Shown here: positions 46,512 through 55,707 of the stretch, one piece after another
How positions within the stretch are numbered: position 1 is the stretch's first letter
How the letters are laid out: each line of letters starts with the position of its first letter
DNA from: Clostridia bacterium
GTDB taxonomy: Bacteria > Bacillota > Clostridia > TANB77 > CAG-508
Length of the DNA stretch: 64,000 bases
NCBI GenBank assembly: GCA_017613275.1
Contig: JAGAED010000005.1
Span: 52,977 to 116,976 of the forward strand
Direction: 5' to 3'
Notes under the pieces: model-generated
What the model was told of the DNA's origin: nothing
Seen by the model: only the letters and a program-made list of their open reading frames with translations
Database searches by the model: none
Position numbers and translations under genes: made by a program

Positions 46512-47078
46512 CTATTCATTTTTTTCATATAAATCTTTATATATTTTATAATCTCTTAATATTTTTCTTACATAATTATTGGTTTCTTTAAATGGTACAT
46601 TTTCTATATTTGAACCATCTTTTTTTATAATTCCTTGTTCAATCCAATTATTAACATTTCCGCTTCCTGCATTATATGCAACCAAAGCTAACTCTATATT
46701 TTCATATTTTTCTTTTAATAATGAAATATATTTTGTGCCAAGAGCAATATTATATTGTGGTTCTGAAATTTTTTTATCTAACTCTTCTTCCTTTATTTCA
46801 AGATCATCAGTTTTCTTCAAAATATCTTTTGCAGTATTTTCCATCAATTGCATCAATCCTTTTGCCCCCTGTGATGATTCCGCACTCTCATTAAAGTTGC
46901 TTTCTGCCTTTATTACAGCATAAATCAAATATTTATCTATGTTGTATTTTTTTGCATTTTCTTCTACATAATCTTCATATTTAATTGGATAAAGCAATTT
47001 CATTACTTTTGTTGGCACATCAAATATTAATGCCAAACTTATTATTATAATTAAAACTAATATTAACTTTTTTATCAA
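46512..47078 (-). CDS. Soluble lytic murein transglycosylase-type protein (SLT domain)
   Basis: The 188-residue protein has an N-terminal signal anchor (LILVLIIIISLALIFDVP). The SLT domain has the catalytic Glu in YAVIKAESNFNESAESS, then GAKGLMQLMENTAKDIL, the IALGTKYISLLKEKYENIELALVAYNAGSGNV motif and a terminal NNYVRKILRDYKIY. It cleaves peptidoglycan glycan strands, making anhydromuropeptides. It lies 11 nt downstream of polA. Confidence 0.93.
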   Translation of the reverse strand: MIKKLILVLIIIISLALIFDVPTKVMKLLYPIKYEDYVEENAKKYNIDKYLIYAVIKAESNFNESAESSQGAKGLMQLMENTAKDILKKTDDLEIKEEELDKKISEPQYNIALGTKYISLLKEKYENIELALVAYNAGSGNVNNWIEQGIIKKDGSNIENVPFKETNNYVRKILRDYKIYKDLYEKNE

Positions 47079-47089
47079 TGTTTTTCTCC

Positions 47090-49807
47090 TTACTTACAGT
47101 CATACCAATTAGAAGCCTCCGAAATTTGTGCCACCAATGGTACATCTAATGTTGCAGCACTTTGCATTTGTTCTTTAACAATTTCCTTAACTACTTCCAC
47201 CTCTGAAATTGGTGCTTCTATCATCATTTCATCATGAACTTGTAAAACAATTTTAGCTTGTAATCCCCTATTTTTAAGTTCTTTATATACATTTATCATG
47301 GCTATTTTCATGATATCTGCTGCCGTTCCTTGGATTGGTGTATTCATTGCTGCACGTGCTCCAAATTGTCTTACCATAAAGTTATTTGATTTCAATTCTG
47401 GAATATATCTTCTTCTATTATAAAGTGTTTCCACATACCCTTTTTCTTTTGCACTTTCTGTAATATTATCCATAAATTGTTTTATTCCTGCATATTGTTC
47501 CAAATATTCTTGTATATATTGTTTTGCAAGTTTTACAGGAATTCCTAATTGTTCTGATAGACCATAATCGCTTATACCATAAACTATACCGAAGTTTACA
47601 GCTTTTGCATTGCTTCTTTGTTCACTTGTTACTTCTTCTATTGGTGTTTTAAACACTTTTGAAGCAGCCTGTTTATGGATATCTTCATTGTTTTGGAATG
47701 CTTGTATCATATGTTCATCATGAGAAATATGTGCTAAAACTCTTAATTCAATTTGTGAATAATCACTATCTATGTAGACTTTTCCCTGCTCTGGCTCAAA
47801 TATTTTTCTAACTCTTTTTCCTAGTTCGAATCTTGTTGGAATGTTTTGTAGGTTTGGCTCTGTTGAACTTATTCTTCCTGTTGCTGTTATTGTTTGATGG
47901 AAGAATGAATGTATTCTTTTTGTTTTTGGATTTATATATGGTTTTAATCCTTCTACATATGTTGAGTTTAATTTCATCAATTGTCTATATTCTAGCAATT
48001 TTTCAATTATTGGGTCTTCTTTTTTTAGTTTTTCTAAAACTTCTACATCTGTTGAATATCCGCTTTTTGTTTTCTTTTTTACAGGTAGTTTCATTTTTTC
48101 AAATAGAATTACTCCAAGCTGTTTTGTAGAGTTTATATTAAACTCTTCTCCAGCTAGTTCATAAATTTCTTTTGTTAGTATATCTATGTTTGTTTTTAAC
48201 TCTTCTCCAAATTCATTTAGAGCCTTTTCATCGGCATACATTCCATTCCATTGCATGTCTGACAAGACTTCTACTGTTGGCATATCTATATTATTAAATA
48301 AATCTAGAGCATTTATTTCTTGTAGTTTTTTGTATGTTTCTTCTTTGATTTTAGATATTGAATATGCATTTACAGAAGTCTCAAATTTAGCTGTATCTAC
48401 CATGTTTTCTTGTTTTTCTTCTCCCATGCTAAATAGGTTAATTTGTTCTTCTTTCTTTTCTTCTGCACCATTTATGCTTAAATATTCGTCTATATCTAAA
48501 TCTATAAATCTATTTGCTAGTTTTTTTAGAGTTATTTTGTTCTCTGTTGGATCTAATATATAGCTCGCAATTCCAACATCATAATAAATCCCGTCTAAGG
48601 TTATTCCTTGTTGTTTTAATAAAATATAATCTCTACTTAAATTTATTCCAACCTTTTTTATCTCTTTATTTTCTAAGATTTCTTTTAATTTTAGAATTTC
48701 TTTTTCATCTTCTATTTGTGTATAAATTGACTTGTTTTCACTAGGTATATATATTGCTATATTTGATATTTTTTCTTTTATTATTTTTTCTGGATTTTCA
48801 TCTTTTTGTATTCCTAGAAAATATATCATCTCTTTTTGATTTACTATAACTTTTGAAATTTCCTCAAGCGAAGCCTCTTCTAGCTTAAATAAATCTTTTA
48901 AATCTTTTTTTGGCTCTTCTCCCTCTTTTAAATTGAATCTTTCTATAAATCTATTGAAATTTAATTCTTTAAAAAGCTCTAAAACCTTTGATTTATCCCA
49001 TTCTTCAACTTTGAAATTTTCTAATGTGTCTTGAATTGGAACTTCTAAATTGATAGTTCCTAATGTTCTAGAAAGCTCTGCTAATTCTTTGTTTTCTACT
49101 ATTTTTTCTCTTTGTTTTCCCTTTAAATCATCTTCGCCTTTTTCTATCAATTCATATAGTTTTTGGATTGAACCATATTTTTGAATTAAAGAAAGCGCAG
49201 TTTTTTCGCCTATTCCAGGTACTCCAGGAATATTGTCTGATGTATCTCCTTGCAATCCTTTTACTTCTATCAATTGTTTTGGTTCTAAGCCATATACTTC
49301 CTTTATTCTATCACTATCAAATTCTTCTGTTTCTGTCTTTCCTGCTTTTGTTCTTGGTATTCTGATTGTAACTTTTTTAGTTGCTAATTGGAAAGTATCT
49401 CTATCTCCTGAAAGGATTGTTACATCTAGCCCTTCCTTTTCTCCATAACGAGATAAAGTTCCTAAAACATCATCTGCTTCGTAACCTTCCATTTCAACTA
49501 TGTCTATATTCATTGCTCTTAAAACATCTTTTATTAGAGGCATTTGCTCTGCTAGTTCGTCAGGCATTCCATGACGATTTGCTTTATAGCCTTCATACAT
49601 CTTATGCCTTGCTGTTGGTGCTTTTAAATCAAATGCAACTACCATGTATTCTGGATTTTTTTCTTCTAATAATTTAAATAATATTGCCAAAAATCCATAA
49701 ACTGCATTTGTATGTATTCCATTGCTTGATAGCATTTTGTTTCCCATTATTCCATAAAATGCTCTATTCATTATACTATTTCCATCTATTAAAACTAATC
49801 TTCCCAA
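47090..49807 (-). CDS. polA: DNA polymerase I
   Basis: PolA fills gaps and removes RNA primers. The 905-residue protein has an N-terminal 5'-3' exonuclease (LVLIDGNSIMNRAFYGI, GYEADDVLGTL, GLQGDTSDNIPGVPGIGEKTA). The middle domain of about residues 310-480 has the 3'-5' exonuclease fold but lacks the DxE catalytic residues (MIYFLGIQKDEN), so proofreading is probably absent. The C-terminal polymerase has IDSDYSQIELRVLAH, RSNAKAVNFGIVYGIS and LQVHDEMMIEAP, all intact. Confidence 0.97.
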   Translation of the reverse strand: MGRLVLIDGNSIMNRAFYGIMGNKMLSSNGIHTNAVYGFLAILFKLLEEKNPEYMVVAFDLKAPTARHKMYEGYKANRHGMPDELAEQMPLIKDVLRAMNIDIVEMEGYEADDVLGTLSRYGEKEGLDVTILSGDRDTFQLATKKVTIRIPRTKAGKTETEEFDSDRIKEVYGLEPKQLIEVKGLQGDTSDNIPGVPGIGEKTALSLIQKYGSIQKLYELIEKGEDDLKGKQREKIVENKELAELSRTLGTINLEVPIQDTLENFKVEEWDKSKVLELFKELNFNRFIERFNLKEGEEPKKDLKDLFKLEEASLEEISKVIVNQKEMIYFLGIQKDENPEKIIKEKISNIAIYIPSENKSIYTQIEDEKEILKLKEILENKEIKKVGINLSRDYILLKQQGITLDGIYYDVGIASYILDPTENKITLKKLANRFIDLDIDEYLSINGAEEKKEEQINLFSMGEEKQENMVDTAKFETSVNAYSISKIKEETYKKLQEINALDLFNNIDMPTVEVLSDMQWNGMYADEKALNEFGEELKTNIDILTKEIYELAGEEFNINSTKQLGVILFEKMKLPVKKKTKSGYSTDVEVLEKLKKEDPIIEKLLEYRQLMKLNSTYVEGLKPYINPKTKRIHSFFHQTITATGRISSTEPNLQNIPTRFELGKRVRKIFEPEQGKVYIDSDYSQIELRVLAHISHDEHMIQAFQNNEDIHKQAASKVFKTPIEEVTSEQRSNAKAVNFGIVYGISDYGLSEQLGIPVKLAKQYIQEYLEQYAGIKQFMDNITESAKEKGYVETLYNRRRYIPELKSNNFMVRQFGARAAMNTPIQGTAADIMKIAMINVYKELKNRGLQAKIVLQVHDEMMIEAPISEVEVVKEIVKEQMQSAATLDVPLVAQISEASNWYDCK

Positions 49808-49888
49808 AGTAAACCCTCCTTGATATGTTATAACTATATCATACTTAAATATTTTTTTCTACCCTTTATTATTATTTTATATACCAGC

Positions 49889-49917
49889 TTTACATATAGT
49901 AGTCAATAATGTATAAT
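49889..49917 (+). promoter_or_regulatory. sigma-A promoter of the RluA-family gene, likely leaderless
   Basis: TTTACA, a 17-bp spacer and TATAAT are followed after six bases by the ATG at 49924. There is no Shine-Dalgarno site. Transcription should start at or next to the A of the start codon. Confidence 0.75.
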
Positions 49918-49923
49918 AAAGTT

Positions 49924-50785
49924 ATGAAAAAGTTAATTGTTAGTGAAAAATATGATGGAAAAAAATTGAATAGGTTTTTACAAGATAGCATTCCAAATCT
50001 TTCTACAAATTTGCTATATAAAACTTTGAGAAAGAAAGATATTAAGATAAATGGAAAGCGTGTAAATGATAATGTTTTAGTGTTTTTAAATGATGAGGTT
50101 TTAGTGTATATTTCAGATGAGTTGCTTGAAAACAACATTGATTTAAATATAGTTTATGAAGATGACAATATTCTAGTTTTGAATAAACCAGCAAATTTAG
50201 AAGTCACAGGTGAAAATAGTTTAACAAGTATTGTTCATGAAAAGTATTCATCTTCTGTCTTTAAACCTATGCCTTGCCATAGGCTAGATAGAAATACAAC
50301 TGGTCTTGTTTTATTTGCTAAAACTGAAAATGCTCTAAATATTTTATTGGAGAAATTTAAAAAACATGAAATAGGAAAGCATTATCTAGCTTATGTTTAT
50401 GGCATTCCAAAGGAAGATAGTAAAAGATTAGAAGCATATTTGTTTAAAGATAATAAAAAATCCATGGTTTATATTTCTGATGAATTTAAAAAAGGATATC
50501 AAAAAATTATTACTACTTACAAAGTAATTGAAAAAAGAAAAGATAATACTTGTGTTTTAGATGTTGAAATAGAAACTGGAAAAACACACCAAATAAGAGC
50601 TCATTTAGCTCATATTGGTTTGCCTATTATCGGTGACCGGTAAATATGGAAAAAATGAGATTAATAAAAAATTTGGTAAGAAATATCAAATGCTTGAGAG
50701 TTATAAATTGAAATTTAATTTCACAACGCCTAGTTATGAATTGGACTATTTAAATAACAAAATTTTTGAACTAAAAAAGAATTAA
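49924..50785 (+). CDS. RluA-family pseudouridine synthase, needing a +1 frameshift at CGG
   Basis: The protein has an N-terminal S4 RNA-binding domain (residues about 10-70) and the RluA catalytic domain with HRLDRNTTGLVLFAK, where Asp is catalytic. In conventional reading it ends at 50643 after PIIGDR. Skipping C50638 (GAC CGG T) gives PIIGDGKYGKNEINKKFG and a natural end at 50785: join 49924-50637, 50639-50785, 286 residues. GDxKYG is a strong family motif, so the extension is real. An upstream ATG at 49909 lies in the promoter. The rRNA or tRNA target is unknown; RluD-like or RluC-like. Confidence 0.9.
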
Positions 50786-50825
50786 ACCTTGTTTTTGGGG
50801 AGTGTCCCAAAAAACAAGGTTTAAT
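50781..50825. repeat. AGTGTCCC-core intergenic hairpin, copy 10
   Basis: ATTAAACCTTGTTTTTGGG and its complement enclose GAGTGT. The stop codon of the corrected RluA-family gene at 50783-50785 lies at the edge of the hairpin, as expected for a 3'-end terminator of both convergent genes. Confidence 0.88.
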
Positions 50826-50829
50826 TCTT

Positions 50830-52068
50830 TTATTCTTGTCTTTCAAAAACATTTTTATTTTCACCGCAAACTGGGCAAACCCAATCTTCTGGTAATTCAT
50901 TAAATGCTGTACCTGGTTTAATTCCTGCTTTTTCATTTCCATATTTTGGATTGTATATGTATTTACATTCTGAACATACATAATTATCACTATCTGATAA
51001 TTTTTCTTTTATAAAATTCTTATAACCAAGTGCTATTGCAACTATTATCATTAACAAGAATGATATTGCTTTCCAAATTCCACTGTCAAATAAGATTATT
51101 GCAAATAGTCCAAATGCAGCACTTATTCCATATAGTATTAATACAGCTTGCTTTTGGCTAAATCCTTTTCTTACTAATCTGTGGTGTAAATGTCCCGCAT
51201 CTGCACTTACTATTGCTTTAATAGATTTCCCATTTTTTACTCTTCTTATAATTGCCCAAAGCGTATCAAATATTGGTACTGCAAGCACTATTATTGGTAG
51301 TACTATTACAAAAGCTGTATAAGTTTTTGCAACTCCCAGTATTGCAATAATTGAAATTGTATACCCTAAAAAGTTTGAACCTGTATCACCTATGAATGTT
51401 TTTGCTGGTGAAAAATTGAATGGTATAAATCCTACTAAAGCTCCTGCTAATGCTGCAATTAATAATATTGATATTGTTGGTGATCCATTTAACAGGAATA
51501 TTATAAGTAATGAAACAGATGAGATAACTGAAATTCCTGATGATAAGCCATCTAATCCATCTATTAAATTTATTGCATTTGTAATTCCTATAATCCAAAC
51601 CATTGTAAATACTATAGATAAAATTTCACCAAGCTCTGGCATTGCTATCCAACCCCAAGAAATTGCTTCAATTCTTATTCCAAATGCAACCGCAATTGCT
51701 GCCGCTAAGGTTTGTCCTGCCAATTTTGTTAATGGTTTTATATCTTTCATGTCATCTACAACACCTGTAATTGTTATTACAACAATTCCTAATAGCATAC
51801 CTATCAACTTATGACCATATTCCTTAATGCCAAATAAGTTAACACTTCCTTCTATGCTCATTATTATTACTAAATATACAACTGATATTAAAAATCCTAA
51901 TATTACTGCTGGTCCACCAAATTTTGGTACTTCTCTATTATGCATTCTTCTAGAACCGCTTTCAACACTTACAGCCCCAATTTTTTTAGCTAGTTTTATT
52001 GTATATGGTGTTGCCATAAATGCAACTATAAATGCTAGCAAGAATGCAATAGCTATGTTCCCCCACAT
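50830..52068 (-). CDS. WecA/TagO-like glycosyl-phosphate transferase fused to a rubredoxin domain
   Basis: Residues 1-345 form a polytopic transferase of the MraY/WecA family, which puts a sugar-1-phosphate on undecaprenyl phosphate. Key segments are [68 protein letters not shown] and the His motif [16 protein letters not shown]. After the last helix, residues of about 360-412 are a rubredoxin: [38 protein letters not shown], with all four Cys ligands. I chose the start at 52068 (MWGNIAIAF) because GGAGG lies 9 nt upstream. No frame disruption joins the two parts. The fusion is unusual. Confidence 0.9.
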   Translation of the reverse strand: MWGNIAIAFLLAFIVAFMATPYTIKLAKKIGAVSVESGSRRMHNREVPKFGGPAVILGFLISVVYLVIIMSIEGSVNLFGIKEYGHKLIGMLLGIVVITITGVVDDMKDIKPLTKLAGQTLAAAIAVAFGIRIEAISWGWIAMPELGEILSIVFTMVWIIGITNAINLIDGLDGLSSGISVISSVSLLIIFLLNGSPTISILLIAALAGALVGFIPFNFSPAKTFIGDTGSNFLGYTISIIAILGVAKTYTAFVIVLPIIVLAVPIFDTLWAIIRRVKNGKSIKAIVSADAGHLHHRLVRKGFSQKQAVLILYGISAAFGLFAIILFDSGIWKAISFLLMIIVAIALGYKNFIKEKLSDSDNYVCSECKYIYNPKYGNEKAGIKPGTAFNELPEDWVCPVCGENKNVFERQE

Positions 52069-52085
52069 TTGCACATTCCTCCAGT

Positions 52086-52532
52086 TTATTTCATATTTTC
52101 TCTTTCTATTTCTTCAATCATTTGTATTCTTTCTTGATATCTTCCTTGTTTAAATTCTGTAGCTAGCCATGTTCTTATTATACACACTGCTTGGTTAACT
52201 GTCAAATAATCTCCTCCAAGTGTTACAACATTTACATTGTCATCTGCTTTTGCAAACCTAGCTGCTTCTTCACTATCTATGTTTGCTGCTCTTATTCCTT
52301 TAAATTTATTAGCTACAATAGCTACTCCATGTCCAGATCTACAACATAAAATTCCACTATCGCATTCACCCTTTGTAATTGACTCTGCTACCTTTTTTGC
52401 ATAAATTGGGTAATCTGTTCTTTCTTCACTATATGTTCCAAAATCTATATATTTTATTTCCTTTTCTTCTAAATACTTTTTAATTTCTTCTTTTAATTTA
52501 TAACCACCATGGTCACATCCTAATGCTATCAT
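52086..52532 (-). CDS. rpiB: Ribose-5-phosphate isomerase B
   Basis: RpiB interconverts ribose-5-phosphate and ribulose-5-phosphate. The 148-residue protein has [17 protein letters not shown] with the phosphate-site Asp-His, [12 protein letters not shown], the catalytic Cys in [23 protein letters not shown], and [12 protein letters not shown]. It is 17 nt upstream of the transferase-rubredoxin gene, so both are probably cotranscribed. Confidence 0.95.
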   Translation of the reverse strand: MIALGCDHGGYKLKEEIKKYLEEKEIKYIDFGTYSEERTDYPIYAKKVAESITKGECDSGILCCRSGHGVAIVANKFKGIRAANIDSEEAARFAKADDNVNVVTLGGDYLTVNQAVCIIRTWLATEFKQGRYQERIQMIEEIERENMK

Positions 52533-52613
52533 TTTCCCTCTCTCCTTTCACTTTTTACAATATACCACACTTTAAAACTTTTTACAACATTTTTTCAACA
52601 TTTTATCAAATCA

Positions 52614-52642
52614 TTGACAAATAGCGGATTTTGTCGTATTAT
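52614..52642 (+). promoter_or_regulatory. sigma-A promoter of mscL
   Basis: A perfect TTGACA, a 17-bp spacer and TATTAT give a leader of about 27 nt before the mscL start. Confidence 0.8.
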
Positions 52643-52675
52643 ATAGGTAGAATTTTTAAAAATGGAGGAGATTTT

Positions 52676-53179
52676 ATGTTTAAAGAATTTAAAGAATTTA
52701 TTTCTAAAGGAAATGTAATGGATTTAGCAATTGGTGTTATTATTGGTAGTGCTTTTTCTGATATAGTTAAGGCTCTTACATCATCATTCATTCAACCGCT
52801 TTTAAATTTAATTGGTGGTGCTGAAGTAAAAGGTACTATTCCTTTAGGTGATTCTGGTCAAGCATTAGATTATGGTGCATTTTTAACAGCTGTAATTAAT
52901 TTCTTAATTGTTGCTTTTGTATTATTTATTATGGTAAAAGCTTTAAATGCTGCAAATAAGAGAAGCAAAGAAAGATTGGAAAAATTAGCAGCTAAGGTTC
53001 CTCTAAAAGGAAGAAAAGGTAAAAAAGCTGCTGAAGCTAAGGAAGAAGAAGAAAAAGAACCTGAAACAAAACTTTGTAGATATTGTATGACTGAAATTTC
53101 TTACAAAGCTACTAGATGTCCACATTGTACTTCTATTTTAGAAGAAGAAGCAAAAAAAGCATTAGATATTAACGAATAA
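52676..53179 (+). CDS. mscL: Large-conductance mechanosensitive channel MscL with a zinc-ribbon tail
   Basis: MscL opens under membrane tension to release solutes. The first about 100 residues match the family: FKEFISKGNVMDLAIGVIIGSAFSDIVKALTSSFIQPLL, then a loop and a second helix (FLTAVINFLIVAFVLFIMVKALN). A basic and then acidic linker leads to a zinc ribbon, CRYCMTEISYKATRCPHCTS, near residue 140. The zinc-ribbon tail is longer than the short cytoplasmic helix of Escherichia coli MscL. The start at 52676 follows GGAGGAG. Confidence 0.94.
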   Translation: MFKEFKEFISKGNVMDLAIGVIIGSAFSDIVKALTSSFIQPLLNLIGGAEVKGTIPLGDSGQALDYGAFLTAVINFLIVAFVLFIMVKALNAANKRSKERLEKLAAKVPLKGRKGKKAAEAKEEEEKEPETKLCRYCMTEISYKATRCPHCTSILEEEAKKALDINE

Positions 53180-53190
53180 TTATTTTTTAC

Positions 53191-53314
53191 TATAAACATA
53201 TTTATATATTTTTCCGTTATCCCCATTCTAAATTTTCTGACGAAAGCAAAGCTTTCGAGAAAATTTGAACGGTCCCCACAATTTCACTACAAAATATATA
53301 AATATGTTTTTATA
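53191..53314. repeat. Fold-back element 3 (between mscL and rpsT)
   Basis: About 22-bp inverted arms (53191-53212 and 53291-53314, built on AAACATATTTATATATTTT) enclose an inner hairpin. That hairpin has AAATTTTCT-GA-CGAAAGC and GCTTTCGAGAAAATTT (53236-53272). The inner core differs from that of elements 2 and 4. Confidence 0.75.
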
Positions 53315-53350
53315 AATTTTGAAAAAAATTAAAATTATTAGAATAAAAAC

Positions 53351-53379
53351 TTGCAATTTACTACTATTTGTGATAAAAT
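53351..53379 (+). promoter_or_regulatory. sigma-A-type promoter of rpsT
   Basis: TTGCAA, a 17-bp spacer and TAAAAT lie 45 nt upstream of the rpsT start. Confidence 0.65.
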
Positions 53380-53424
53380 AAAATTCGTTATAATTTATAA
53401 TAGACCAAGAGGAGGTGCAAACAC

Positions 53425-53691
53425 ATGCCAAATATTAAATCAGCTAAAAAAAGAGTTCAAGTTATCGAAAAGAAAACTTTAAGAAATAATATGATAAAAT
53501 CAAGCTATAAAACAGCTGTAAGAAAGTTTGAAGAAGCTATTGAAGCTGGAAAAGTTGAAGAAGCAAAAACATTATTCCAAGAAGCTACAAAGAAAATTGA
53601 TCAAGCTTGCACAAAAGGTGTTATTGTTAAAAATACAGCTTCTAGAAAAAAATCTAGCTTATCTAAAAAATTAAATGCTGCTATGGCTTAG
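53425..53691 (+). CDS. rpsT: Ribosomal protein S20
   Basis: S20 binds 16S rRNA early in small-subunit assembly. This basic 88-residue protein matches the family: [38 protein letters not shown], with the C-terminal [33 protein letters not shown] precedes the start. It is a monocistronic gene with its own promoter and terminator. Confidence 0.97.
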   Translation: MPNIKSAKKRVQVIEKKTLRNNMIKSSYKTAVRKFEEAIEAGKVEEAKTLFQEATKKIDQACTKGVIVKNTASRKKSSLSKKLNAAMA

Positions 53692-53726
53692 AACTTAAAA
53701 TAAAAATTATGCATAGTTTTTATTAA

Positions 53727-53763
53727 ATAAAAAAAGTGAAATTTAAATTTCACTTTTTTATTT
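53727..53763 (+). terminator. Bidirectional terminator of rpsT and spoIIQ
   Basis: AAAAAAGTGAAATTT and its complement form a stem with A and T runs on both sides, between convergent genes. Confidence 0.85.
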
Positions 53764-53764
53764 T

Positions 53765-54583
53765 TTATTTTATATAACTATTCGGATCTACTTGAATTGA
53801 ATCTTTTAAAATTTCAAAATGTAAATGTGGTTCATCCATACTTTCAAAAACTGCTGTATTTCCTACTGTTCCTATTGCTTGTCCTTTTTTAACTTTATCT
53901 CCCTCTTTTACAAATTCTGTTGATAATAAATTAGCATATACTGTTTCGAATCCGTCTTGGTGGCTTACTACAATTGTTAGTCCATATCTTGGATCATTTT
54001 TGATTGCCTTTACTACCCCATCTTCTGCTGAATTAACAACTGTTGTTTTATCAGCTTTAATATCGATCCCCAAGTGTGTTACCCATTCTGAAAGTGTTTC
54101 AGAATATACTAAGTTATCTTTTGCGAATTGGCACGTTATTTCACCTTCCACAGGTTTTTGAAATGACAATTCTTTCTTTACTTCTTTGGATGTAGATTTT
54201 GCACCTGTTTCCACATTTTTATTAGATATATTTGAATTTTGTTTTTCTGCTACATTTTTATTAGCAGGCGTTTCCGTTGTTGGTGTTGTCTTTTCCTCTT
54301 TCTTCTCTTCTTTCAAAATTACCGTATTTTCTTCATTTTCTTTTTCTGCATCTTCAATACTTTTTCCAATTTTTGTGCTTGCACTTTCCGCTTCTTGTTC
54401 TTTCTCGGTTAAACTAGCAATTTGCTCTGCACTTAGCTGACCACTTCTTACATTATCATTTACATTTTTCCCATACATTAAAATTCCAAATACAACTGTT
54501 GATAATAGTAATACGCCTAAAATACTAAATGTAATAACTTTTGAATCCACATAACTTGAATTTTTTCTAAAATTTCTTCTCAT
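53765..54583 (-). CDS. spoIIQ: Stage II sporulation protein Q (M23/LytM domain)
   Basis: SpoIIQ is the forespore-membrane partner of SpoIIIAH in the engulfment channel. The 272-residue protein has a transmembrane helix (residues about 17-38) and a charged low-complexity linker. The LytM domain follows with THLGIDIKADK and a terminal PHLHFEIL, so both metal motifs are intact, as in the clostridial rather than the Bacillus subtilis protein. The start at 54583 follows GGAGG. It lies downstream of spoIID, the normal order. Confidence 0.9.
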   Translation of the reverse strand: MRRNFRKNSSYVDSKVITFSILGVLLLSTVVFGILMYGKNVNDNVRSGQLSAEQIASLTEKEQEAESASTKIGKSIEDAEKENEENTVILKEEKKEEKTTPTTETPANKNVAEKQNSNISNKNVETGAKSTSKEVKKELSFQKPVEGEITCQFAKDNLVYSETLSEWVTHLGIDIKADKTTVVNSAEDGVVKAIKNDPRYGLTIVVSHQDGFETVYANLLSTEFVKEGDKVKKGQAIGTVGNTAVFESMDEPHLHFEILKDSIQVDPNSYIK

Positions 54584-54675
54584 ACTTTCCTCCTTCAAAA
54601 TTTGCTATTACAAGTATTTCCATTGTTTTATAAAATATACCTTTATGCAAAAAATAATAATTTTTCATTTGTATT

Positions 54676-55668
54676 TTATATATTTAAAATAACAACATTA
54701 GAATAGAAATGATGAATTATGTCTTCAAAAGTTGCTCCGTCTTTTGCCATACTATCTGCTCCAGTTTGACTCATACCAACGCCATGCCCATAGCCTTTTA
54801 CAACAAATGTAATACTATTATCATTTTTATAAAATTCAAAATTTGTAGATTTTAAACCTAGAATTGTCCTTGTTTCAACACCTGATAATTCATGATTACC
54901 GAATTTTACTGTTTTAACTCGTCCACTTTGAGTGTAATCCAATATTTTAATATCATCATTCTTTGAAAAATCAATAGAAATATCTCCATACTTCTCCTTT
55001 AATTTGTTTATCAACTCATCAAAAGTAAATGAAACTTCTGAACTAAATTGCTTATATCCCTCTTCACCTGCAGTTTGCACTACCTGTAAATATGGTAGAT
55101 TTTCTCCTCCCCATACCTCATTTGCTGTTTCCGTTGTTCCACCACTATTTGAATGGAAGAATGCATTTATTGGTTCATTATTATATGTAATAATTTTGCC
55201 TTTTGTATCTGCAACACACTTTTCTATTTTTGCCCAGTTCGTTTCTCTTTGCGTTTCTTCCCATTTTGACAACCTATCTTCTTTAGAAAGCCATGCTTGG
55301 CAACATGTACTGCTGTCACATATATCTGCATTTTCATGTTTAGGATGTTTTACCTTATATAATGTATATGTTCTTGCGACAACCGCTTGTGCTTTTAGTG
55401 CTTCTATCTCATAGCTTGCAGGCATTTCGCTTGATACAACATTGCAAATATATTGTTCTAAATCCACTTCTTCTACCTCATTTGTAGCAGTATGTAATAA
55501 TCTAATTTTCTTTTCTGAACTAAGATCAACATCTTGTTTTTCCTCTTCTTGTGGTGGCGTAACTTCTTTCATAATTGTTTCTATTTTTCTTTCCTTTTTA
55601 GTTAATATAGCTGGTAATATGAAAAAAAGTAAAATAAAAATAAGTATATAATACAATATTTTTTTCAA
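54676..55668 (-). CDS. spoIID: Stage II sporulation protein D (lytic transglycosylase)
   Basis: SpoIID hydrolyses septal peptidoglycan glycan strands and drives engulfment. The 330-residue protein has an N-terminal membrane anchor. The SpoIID domain has EQYICNVVSSEMPASYEIEALKAQAVVARTYTLY with the catalytic Glu, HSNSGGTTETANEVWGGENLPYL and a terminal GYGHGVGMSQTGADSMAKDGATFEDIIHHFY. All motifs are present. Confidence 0.95.
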   Translation of the reverse strand: MKKILYYILIFILLFFILPAILTKKERKIETIMKEVTPPQEEEKQDVDLSSEKKIRLLHTATNEVEEVDLEQYICNVVSSEMPASYEIEALKAQAVVARTYTLYKVKHPKHENADICDSSTCCQAWLSKEDRLSKWEETQRETNWAKIEKCVADTKGKIITYNNEPINAFFHSNSGGTTETANEVWGGENLPYLQVVQTAGEEGYKQFSSEVSFTFDELINKLKEKYGDISIDFSKNDDIKILDYTQSGRVKTVKFGNHELSGVETRTILGLKSTNFEFYKNDNSITFVVKGYGHGVGMSQTGADSMAKDGATFEDIIHHFYSNVVILNI

Positions 55669-55707
55669 ATTTATATCCTCCGAATTTATAAAATAAATAG
55701 TATTAAG

